Positions 1 to 5,640 of a stretch of 6,019 bases of DNA are shown here, one piece after another. The position numbers were made by a program, and so were the translations under genes. The DNA comes from Campylobacterales bacterium (GTDB lineage: Bacteria; Campylobacterota; Campylobacteria; Campylobacterales; JALSKU01). Below the pieces are notes generated by a model, which saw only the letters and a list, made by a program, of their open reading frames with translations, ran no database searches and was not told the DNA's origin. The number at the start of each line of letters is the position of its first letter. Within the stretch, counting starts at the first letter, position 1. The DNA lies in contig JALVWI010000116.1 in the NCBI GenBank assembly GCA_027038335.1, positions 1 through 6,019 of the forward strand, written 5' to 3'.

Positions 1-476
1 TTAAATCTTTTTTCAAAATCTTCCCTTTCTAACATTCTAGCCACATTAAATGTAGTAGTAAGTTCAACCAAGCCTATACTACCCATCTCAATAAACCATT
101 TGGAATTAAAAACAATATCGGTTTTTTCAGGATCCAATATCTTAAAAACCTGTTCTTCATAAGTTTTTGCATTTTTCAAGACAGTTTCTCTGTCAAGTTT
201 TTTTCTTGTTTCATTTTTTCCGGTAGGATCTCCTATCATGCCGGTAAAATCACCTATGACAAACTGAACTATTGCACCATATTTTTGCATAAGTGCCATC
301 TTTTGTATCAAAACTGTATGTCCTAGATGAAGATCGGGTGCAGTAGGATCAAATCCTGCTTTTATATAGTAATTTTTACCATTTTCATAATAATTTTTTA
401 AAAGCTCTACTACTCTCTCTTCATCAATTATTTCAGCTACGCCTCTTTTTATCTCTTTTAAAGCTTTTTGAACCAT
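1..476 (-). CDS. tyrS: Tyrosyl-tRNA synthetase, N-terminal part (runs off the window)
   Basis: This is a class I aminoacyl-tRNA synthetase that activates tyrosine with ATP and charges tRNA-Tyr in the cytoplasm. The frame is open from ATG at 476 to the window edge, giving 158 residues of an enzyme normally about 400 long. Seen: the Rossmann-fold start KAGFDPTAPDLHLGH at residues 39-53, which contains the HIGH-type ATP signature HLGH (50-53), then VIGDFTGMIGDPTGK at 73-87. These match the TyrRS branch known from Thermus and Aquifex better than the E. coli branch, and exclude TrpRS. The KMSKS loop, anticodon-binding region and C-terminal S4 domain would lie outside the window. The ATG follows the spoT stop with no spacer, and an AAGGTGAG ribosome-binding site lies inside the end of spoT, so translation is probably coupled. 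The family call is secure; only the remainder of the gene is unseen. Confidence 0.96.
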   Translation of the reverse strand, partial: MVQKALKEIKRGVAEIIDEERVVELLKNYYENGKNYYIKAGFDPTAPDLHLGHTVLIQKMALMQKYGAIVQFVIGDFTGMIGDPTGKNETRKKLDRETVLKNAKTYEEQVFKILDPEKTDIVFNSKWFIEMGSIGLVELTTTFNVARMLEREDFEKRF

Positions 477-2636
477 TTATCTCACCTTATTTGAGTTATT
501 TACACCAAATAACTCTATAGTTTTATATTTTTCTTTTAATTGTCTTGTTATTTTATCATAATTATTGCTTGGAATTTCAACAATCAGTTCAAAAAAATCA
601 GCTAACTGCTCTTCATCATTTCCAAGCTCTATACTTATGACATTTATACCTACTTTTGCCAAAAATGTCAAAAATGCCGCCAATGAGCCTCTTCTATTTT
701 CCAAAGTTACTATGATCTTGGTTTTATTAGGTAGATCTCTAGCCCATTTTACAAATACCATAGGTGTTTTATCTTCTATAAGTTTTATGGCTTTTTCACA
801 AAGTTTATGATGGATTGTAACATTTGAACCCTTCTTAAATGCTACTATATCATCACCGATTTTTGGATGACAACAATAATCAAACAATACATTTGATATA
901 GAAAAATCTGCATAAAATACTAAATGATCAAATTTTTGTTTTTTTATCTTATGCTGTCCTATCTTTAAAATAGGAAAAAATATCTTATCATTTTTTGAAT
1001 ATTTATTTAAGACTGAAACTATATCTTTTAAAAATTGTGAATCAACAGCAGCTTTATCTATCTTTTTATAAAATTTCTCTTTTCTAAGCCATGCTAAAAG
1101 TCTTCCTTCCCTTACATGAAATATTGTACTTAAGATATTAATTGCTACTTTTTGGTTTATCTCTCTAGTTTTTTGTCTGCAATTTAGACTGATAGCATTT
1201 CTTGCTTTTGAAGTTTTAAGAGAATTTATCCAGCTACATCTATATATAGGTTTATCAGATGTTACAACATTGACTATATCACCATTTTTCAATTTGGTTA
1301 GCAATGGTACTTTTTGTTTATTGACATATACTTCTTTAGCATGATTTCCAACTTCAGTATGAACAATATAGGCAAAGTCAAGTGCAGTTGTACCTTTTGG
1401 GAGAGTAAATATATCACCTTTTGGTGAAAAAACAGAGATATCTTCGCTATAAAGATCATTTGTCGCATATTCATAAAACTCTTGTATATCCTCATTTTCT
1501 TTATGTTCTTCTTGTAATTCTTGAAGCCATTCAAGTTTTGGACTAAGACCACTCTCCTTATATTTCCAGTGAGCTGCGAGACCATATTCAGCAGATTTGT
1601 GCATATCATAAGTTCTAACTTGAGCTTCTATAATGGATTTATCATCGAAAACTGTCGTATGTATAGTTTGATAACCATTCTCTTTAGGAACAGCGATATA
1701 ATCTTTAAATCTTGAAATCAAAGGACTAAAATTTAAATGTATCACACCAAGAGCTCTGTAACATTCAAGAGGTTTTTCCACTATAATTCTAATAGCCAAA
1801 AGATCCAACACTTCTTCTATACTAATACCTTTTCTTTGCATCTTAAGATATATTGAGTAGTGATGCTTTATCCTTTTTTGCAAGTCAAAACTATTATCTA
1901 TAAAGCCATTATTGATAAGCAAAGTATGAATTTGTGATATAAAATGATTTAATTTTAATTGAAGTTGCTGAGAATGCTCTTGCAAATAATTATCTATCTT
2001 TTCATACTCCTTTGGCATTACTATAGAAAATGAAATATCTTCTAAAACATTTTTTATAGTAGAGATTCCAAGTCTATGAGCAATAGGAGCATATACTACA
2101 AGAGTCTCTTCTGCAATTCTTTTTTGTTTTTCAGGTCTTAATGCCTTGATAGTTAAAATATTATGCATTCTATCACATAATTTTATAACCAATACCCTTA
2201 CATCTTTGATAGAAGCTACAAGCATTTTTCTAAATGAAAGTGCTGAATTTGCTAGCTTTACTCCAAGATTGGATGGTGCTAGATTTTCATCTCGTATCTC
2301 AACTATTTTTGTCAAACCCTCTACCAAATTGGCAACAGATTGCGAAAATTCATCCTTTATCTGCTCTATTGTACACTCTGTATCTTCTACTACATCATGC
2401 AAAAGTGCAGCTATGATCATCTCTTTATCACCACCGTAATTGGCAACGATATAAGCTACAAGTATAGGATGGACAGCATACTCTTCGCCACTTTTTCTGT
2501 ACTGTCCTTCATGGTAGAAGATACAAAAGTTTAGAGCTTTTTCTATACTCTCATCAAATTCTATCTTATAATAAAGTAATTTTTTTGCCTGCTCAATACT
2601 TTTACAGGATTTTACCTCTTGGATCAAGTTTGTCAA
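477..2636 (-). CDS. spoT: Bifunctional (p)ppGpp synthetase/hydrolase, RSH family (SpoT/Rel)
   Basis: This enzyme makes (p)ppGpp from ATP and GTP/GDP and hydrolyses it, setting the stringent response; it works in the cytoplasm, often on ribosomes. At 719 residues it is full length. Seen in order: HD hydrolase domain with R47, H56-P57, HDVVEDT (80-86) and KLCDRMHN (152-159); synthetase domain with DLLAIRI (278-284), RFKD (309-312), NGYQTIHT (320-327) and the catalytic glutamate in EAQVRT (E337); TGS domain about 398-460; a helical region; a conserved-cysteine domain with C588, C589 and C613; and a C-terminal ACT domain about 638-711. RFKD is the RxKD motif of bifunctional enzymes, not the acidic ExDD of RelA, so both activities are predicted. 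The start is TTG: the rpoZ stop lies in the same frame 9 nt upstream, and the first internal ATG (residue 73) is inside the HD domain. No clear Shine-Dalgarno precedes it. It is probably the only long RSH of the genome, as is usual in Campylobacterota (inference). Confidence 0.96.
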   Translation of the reverse strand: MTNLIQEVKSCKSIEQAKKLLYYKIEFDESIEKALNFCIFYHEGQYRKSGEEYAVHPILVAYIVANYGGDKEMIIAALLHDVVEDTECTIEQIKDEFSQSVANLVEGLTKIVEIRDENLAPSNLGVKLANSALSFRKMLVASIKDVRVLVIKLCDRMHNILTIKALRPEKQKRIAEETLVVYAPIAHRLGISTIKNVLEDISFSIVMPKEYEKIDNYLQEHSQQLQLKLNHFISQIHTLLINNGFIDNSFDLQKRIKHHYSIYLKMQRKGISIEEVLDLLAIRIIVEKPLECYRALGVIHLNFSPLISRFKDYIAVPKENGYQTIHTTVFDDKSIIEAQVRTYDMHKSAEYGLAAHWKYKESGLSPKLEWLQELQEEHKENEDIQEFYEYATNDLYSEDISVFSPKGDIFTLPKGTTALDFAYIVHTEVGNHAKEVYVNKQKVPLLTKLKNGDIVNVVTSDKPIYRCSWINSLKTSKARNAISLNCRQKTREINQKVAINILSTIFHVREGRLLAWLRKEKFYKKIDKAAVDSQFLKDIVSVLNKYSKNDKIFFPILKIGQHKIKKQKFDHLVFYADFSISNVLFDYCCHPKIGDDIVAFKKGSNVTIHHKLCEKAIKLIEDKTPMVFVKWARDLPNKTKIIVTLENRRGSLAAFLTFLAKVGINVISIELGNDEEQLADFFELIVEIPSNNYDKITRQLKEKYKTIELFGVNNSNKVR
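481..488 (-). promoter_or_regulatory. Ribosome-binding site of tyrS, inside the 3' end of spoT
   Basis: On the minus strand AAGGTGAG is followed by ATAA and then the tyrS ATG. The purine-rich core sits within the last codons of spoT, and the spoT TAA directly touches the tyrS ATG. It supports the start at 476 and coupled translation of the two genes. Confidence 0.75.
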
Positions 2637-2642
2637 TACTTT

Positions 2643-2858
2643 TTACTTTTTTTTGGTAATTTCAGTCAAATCCAATTTGTTTTGAGCAATTTCCATCAAT
2701 GCAATATCTGTAAACTTATACTTCTTTTTATCAATATCTATGACAGGTTCTGCCCCTGCACTTAATTGCTCTACTCTCTTTGCTACTGCAATAGAAAGTA
2801 AATATCTATCATCATTCAAGTTTTGCAAAGCTTTTGCGGTTATTTTTTCAAGTCTCAT
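2643..2858 (-). CDS. rpoZ: DNA-directed RNA polymerase omega subunit
   Basis: This is the small subunit that clamps the C-terminal part of beta-prime and helps RNA polymerase assembly. At 71 residues it is somewhat shorter than E. coli omega (91), lacking most of the acidic C-terminal tail. Seen: an N-terminal helix with T7, the core DDRYLLSIAVAKRVEQL (residues 16-32), which aligns with E. coli NRFDLVLVAARRARQM, and a later TDIALMEIAQNKL segment (50-62) corresponding to E. coli TVIALREIEEGLI. It ends in KKK. The N-terminus reads MRLEKIT, not the MARVT of E. coli, so the ppGpp-contacting MAR residues are not present as such. The ATG at 2858 has AAAGGA six nucleotides upstream. It follows pyrH by 26 nt and precedes spoT by 6 nt; an rpoZ-spoT pairing is also known from E. 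coli. Identification rests on motif alignment plus this neighbourhood. Confidence 0.93.
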   Translation of the reverse strand: MRLEKITAKALQNLNDDRYLLSIAVAKRVEQLSAGAEPVIDIDKKKYKFTDIALMEIAQNKLDLTEITKKK

Positions 2859-2861
2859 ATT

Positions 2862-2869
2862 TTTCCTTT
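2862..2869 (-). promoter_or_regulatory. Ribosome-binding site of rpoZ
   Basis: AAAGGAAA on the minus strand lies in the 26-nt pyrH-rpoZ spacer, with its GGA six nucleotides before the ATG at 2858. The rest of the spacer is only A/T (TTAATTAAAATA) with no hairpin, so no terminator separates the genes. Confidence 0.7.
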
Positions 2870-2884
2870 ATTTTAATTAATTAT

Positions 2885-3595
2885 TTATTTTACTATTGAA
2901 CATCCGTTCAAATCACCGTTTTTTATGATATTCAATAAATTTCCCTCTTTAAACATATTGCAAACTACGATAGGTAATGAATTATCTTTTGCCAATGCTA
3001 TAGATGTATCGTCCATTACCTTTATATTATCCTTCAACGCATCATCATAGCTTAATATATCAAGTTTTCTTGCATCGCTATACTTATTTGGGTCCTTATC
3101 ATATACTCCATCCACTTTTGTAGCTTTTATTATCATAGATGCCTTGATCTCAATAGCTCTTAATGTAGCTGCCGTATCGGTTGTAAAAAAAGGATTACCG
3201 GTACCTGCGGCAAATATGACTATCCTTCCTTTTTCTAAGTGTCTATTTGCTTTTCTTACTATAAAAGTTTCACAAATCTGTTCCATTTTTATAGCACTTT
3301 GAACTCTAACTTGAAGTCCCATATATTCCAAAGCTTCTTGCATAGCAACAGCATTGATAACAGTTGCCAACATCCCCATATAATCCCCGCTAGTTCTTTG
3401 TATGATACCGTCTTTTGCGGCACTTACTCCTCTGATGAAATTTCCTCCGCCTATTACAATACCTACTTCTATATCATTTTCCACAAGCTCTTTTATCTCT
3501 TTGGCAATAAACTTTAATATAACAGTATCTATGCCAAAACCGTTTTGAGCAGCTAATGCCTCACCTGAAAACTTTACAAGTATTCTTTTTTTCAC
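2885..3595 (-). CDS. pyrH: Uridylate kinase (UMP kinase)
   Basis: It phosphorylates UMP to UDP with ATP, the committed step toward UTP and CTP after de novo UMP synthesis. It belongs to the amino acid kinase fold, is a cytoplasmic hexamer, and in Gram-negative relatives is GTP-activated and UTP-inhibited. At 236 residues it is of typical length. Seen: VKFSGEAL (7-14), the GGGN loop followed by FIRG (49-56), RTSGDYMGMLAT (67-78) with the UMP-binding aspartate, GTGNPFFTTDTAA (131-143), KATKVDGVYDKDP (157-169) and a C-terminal MDDTSIALAKDNSLPIVV (194-211). All hallmark motifs are intact. The start is GTG: AAGGAG lies five nucleotides upstream and an in-frame TAA lies just beyond it, so no longer form is possible. 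In many bacteria pyrH sits between tsf and frr; here it sits between a cell-division gene and rpoZ. Confidence 0.97.
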   Translation of the reverse strand: MKKRILVKFSGEALAAQNGFGIDTVILKFIAKEIKELVENDIEVGIVIGGGNFIRGVSAAKDGIIQRTSGDYMGMLATVINAVAMQEALEYMGLQVRVQSAIKMEQICETFIVRKANRHLEKGRIVIFAAGTGNPFFTTDTAATLRAIEIKASMIIKATKVDGVYDKDPNKYSDARKLDILSYDDALKDNIKVMDDTSIALAKDNSLPIVVCNMFKEGNLLNIIKNGDLNGCSIVK

Positions 3596-3600
3596 TTTTT

Positions 3601-3606
3601 CTCCTT
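3601..3606 (-). promoter_or_regulatory. Ribosome-binding site fixing the GTG start of pyrH
   Basis: AAGGAG on the minus strand is followed by AAAAA and then GTG (3595-3593). This is the best-spaced Shine-Dalgarno sequence in the window. With the in-frame TAA at 3607-3605 it leaves GTG as the only sensible start. Confidence 0.85.
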
Positions 3607-3628
3607 ATACATTTTACTAAAAAGTTAA

Positions 3629-4825
3629 TTAAAATCTTATCAAACTAAGTGGATTTATATGAGCATTTTTTTGAGTAACTTCAAAAATAAGCTCACTTTT
3701 AACTCTTCCTACAACATATCCTTTTCTTATTTTTACACCTTTTTTTATTGTTGGGGCTATTCTTGACAAGTGTGCATATATTGTATGAATACCATTTGCA
3801 TTTTCTACTATAACAACATTATCAAGCATGGGAGTTGATTTTGCAAAAACAACTTTGCCGTTTAAAACATTTATAACTTTAGCATTTTTTATTCTTGATT
3901 TTAGTGTTACAGATTCATTAAAAATCTTAATTTTATAAATAGGATCAAAATATTCTCCATATTTTCTTTTTATATAAAAACTTTTTAACGGTGCTATTGT
4001 TTTTGCTCCAGTGTATCTAACTGTTTTTGTTCTTTGATAAGAGTTTCCTAATTTTTTAACTTTTTGATTATTAATATTTGTTACTTTTATTTTTTTAACA
4101 ATTTTTTTTCTATTTTTATATTTTAGTTTTAAGATATTAAGCTTATTTAGAGTTTGTTTTATCGCATTTTGTTCAATAAAAATTTTATTTAGTTTTTTAT
4201 CGTAAGCAATTTTTCTATATTTTAGATATTTTATACTTTTTACTTTTTTTAACTTCATTTTTGAAAGTAACTTTTTCTTTTTTTGCATACTATCGATATA
4301 TTTTTTTAACTTTTTTATTTTAAAAGATATAGCATCAATCTTTTTATTTGTATTTATATATTTTTGCTTGATATTTTTAAATTTATTCTGTAAAATCTTA
4401 CTCAAAACCTTTATACTTTCCCCTGCAATTATCGCATCAAGACTATCTATACTACCTTGTTTTGAGACTATATCTACTGAAAGCTCTTTTGCAATGATGT
4501 CTATGATCTCTTGCTGAGTTTTACCTTTTGTTTGATTGAGAGAAGAAATATTTTGTTGTAATTGCTGTAACTCTTTAAGCTTATTGGTATATTCATCTTT
4601 TTGTTTAGCAAGAAAATTATTTGTTTGTTTTATATTTTGTTCGATATTAACTATTTCTTTCTTATTCTTTTTTATACTTGCGGCAATATCTTCAAGTTTA
4701 TCTTTTATTTTAATAGCTGTATATTTTTTAACTTTTAAAATTTTTCTATTTTTTTTGATACTGCTATCTATATTTGCAGACAATAGAGTTATAATGGCAA
4801 AAAATACACAAGCTATTCTTATCAA
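3629..4825 (-). CDS. EnvC-like secreted coiled-coil protein with degenerate LytM (M23-type) domain
   Basis: It is a probable periplasmic activator of a cell-wall amidase, working under FtsEX in daughter-cell separation (inferred from E. coli EnvC). Seen in 398 residues: a signal peptide MIRIACVFFAIITLLSA with likely cleavage after A17; a long charged helical stalk about 25-260, Q/N-rich early and then extremely lysine-rich (40 of residues 141-260); and a LytM-type domain about 280-398 with NGIHTIYAHLSRI (344-356), VKIRKGYVVG (364-373) and FEV...INPLSLI at the end. The zinc ligands are lost: IFNESV (301-306) replaces the HxGxD region and SELIFEV (377-383) replaces PHLHFEV, so no endopeptidase activity is expected. 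E. coli EnvC is degenerate in the same way. The TTG start overlaps the ftsX stop as TTGA; an in-frame TAA 12 nt upstream and no ATG before residue 180 leave it as the best choice. Databases would probably call it a peptidase M23 family protein. Confidence 0.85.
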   Translation of the reverse strand: MIRIACVFFAIITLLSANIDSSIKKNRKILKVKKYTAIKIKDKLEDIAASIKKNKKEIVNIEQNIKQTNNFLAKQKDEYTNKLKELQQLQQNISSLNQTKGKTQQEIIDIIAKELSVDIVSKQGSIDSLDAIIAGESIKVLSKILQNKFKNIKQKYINTNKKIDAISFKIKKLKKYIDSMQKKKKLLSKMKLKKVKSIKYLKYRKIAYDKKLNKIFIEQNAIKQTLNKLNILKLKYKNRKKIVKKIKVTNINNQKVKKLGNSYQRTKTVRYTGAKTIAPLKSFYIKRKYGEYFDPIYKIKIFNESVTLKSRIKNAKVINVLNGKVVFAKSTPMLDNVVIVENANGIHTIYAHLSRIAPTIKKGVKIRKGYVVGRVKSELIFEVTQKNAHINPLSLIRF

Positions 4826-5640
4826 ATCTGCTCTTCTTTATTTAATTGTAAAATTGCAAAAGTTACTGACACGATAGAGACAACGATACCTGCACCAAAA
4901 AGTACTCCACCGTTTTCTAACCAATCAAATATCGGAAGTGTAACGCCCATTTTTTCAATATATGATATAAATTTTGCACTATGAACAAGATAGAAAAATA
5001 TCATCCAAACACTTAACGAACTGATAATAGCATCAACTATTACAACCCTATAAAGCATAGCACTTTTCATCCAAAAAGGAGCTCCCAATATCGACATAAT
5101 TTCAAACTTTTGTTTATGTTCAAATATCCATACCTCAGCCTGTTTTATGATAAGTAAAAGCACTATTATCATCACCAAAACCGTAAAATACATCAATAGT
5201 GTTTTATCAAAAAGTAAAAAATTATAGAATTTACTATAACTTCTTTTAAATGTTACAACTTTTTCAACACCTGTATAACTTAAAAGTTTTTCTTTAATAT
5301 CGTTTAATTCTTTTTCTGTGGGTAAATTATTTAATTTTATTGAGTAAAAAAGAGGGAGTGCATTTTTTAATTTTTGAAAATTTTTTTCTCCCATACTGCT
5401 TTTAAGAGAATTTATCAAATTGTCGGTATCACTTAACTTTAAAGAATAAAAATATTTTATCTCTTTTTTAATATTTTTTTTATCCAAAGGTACTTTTGAT
5501 ACTACAACTATAGAGTATTCGCTACTTAACTTTTTTTCATAATTATTTATAACACCATTTAAAATAAAAAAACTCTCAAGCGAAAAAAGAAGCAAAAATA
5601 GAGGTAAAATTATAGAGATATGATACTTAACAAATTTCAT
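4822..5640 (-). CDS. ftsX: Cell division protein FtsX (inner-membrane partner of FtsE)
   Basis: It is the membrane half of the FtsEX complex, a type VII ABC system that transmits ATP-driven shape changes to the periplasm rather than moving a substrate. Seen in 272 residues: TM1 about 9-31, a periplasmic domain about 32-146, TM2 about 147-166, a cytoplasmic loop with the typical EIMSILGAPFWM coupling segment (180-191) that contacts FtsE, TM3 about 198-219, TM4 about 245-265, and a short cytoplasmic tail. E. coli FtsX is about 352 residues because of a longer cytoplasmic N-terminus, absent here. ATG at 5640 has GGAGG five nucleotides upstream, inside ftsE, and the two genes overlap by 14 nt. 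Its stop TGA overlaps the TTG of the EnvC-like gene. Primary sequence is poorly conserved in this family; topology, coupling motif and the ftsE neighbour carry the call. Confidence 0.93.
   Translation of the reverse strand: MKFVKYHISIILPLFLLLFSLESFFILNGVINNYEKKLSSEYSIVVVSKVPLDKKNIKKEIKYFYSLKLSDTDNLINSLKSSMGEKNFQKLKNALPLFYSIKLNNLPTEKELNDIKEKLLSYTGVEKVVTFKRSYSKFYNFLLFDKTLLMYFTVLVMIIVLLLIIKQAEVWIFEHKQKFEIMSILGAPFWMKSAMLYRVVIVDAIISSLSVWMIFFYLVHSAKFISYIEKMGVTLPIFDWLENGGVLFGAGIVVSIVSVTFAILQLNKEEQI

Noticed and set aside
1298..1609. Minus-strand open frame of 103 codons in another frame inside spoT.
   Set aside because: The spoT frame here carries the synthetase end and TGS motifs. The alternative frame shows no recognisable domain and is a product of low stop frequency in A+T-rich sequence.
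2146..2439. Plus-strand open frame of 97 codons opposite the HD domain of spoT, and smaller ones nearby.
   Set aside because: They are antisense shadows of a well-conserved coding region, with no ribosome-binding site or recognisable motif.
2859..2884. Terminator or promoter between pyrH and rpoZ.
   Set aside because: The 26 nt contain only A/T sequence and the rpoZ ribosome-binding site. There is no G/C stem, and TTAATTAA is too short and weak to act as a terminator hairpin.
3592..3612. Six-codon open frame (MYKEKK) whose TGA overlaps the pyrH GTG, possibly a leader peptide.
   Set aside because: It has no ribosome-binding site of its own and it simply reads through the pyrH Shine-Dalgarno. 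No attenuator-like structure accompanies it.
3596..3628. Possible pyrH promoter (TAAAAT after a T-run, or TATAAG) in the 33-nt spacer.
   Set aside because: Transcription starting about 7 nt after either -10 would remove or cut the AAGGAG ribosome-binding site. The spacer is A/T-rich enough for such hexamers by chance.
3629..3990. Active M23 zinc endopeptidase.
   Set aside because: Only the YAHL histidine of the catalytic set remains; the HxGxD and HLH ligand motifs are replaced, so enzymatic activity is not supported.
4536..4877. Plus-strand open frame of 113 codons that looks like a membrane protein (Phe/Leu/Ile-rich).
   Set aside because: It lies opposite the lysine- and isoleucine-rich start of the EnvC-like gene; antisense of AAA is TTT, so the hydrophobic look is an artefact. 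The minus-strand gene has a signal peptide, a domain and operon context.
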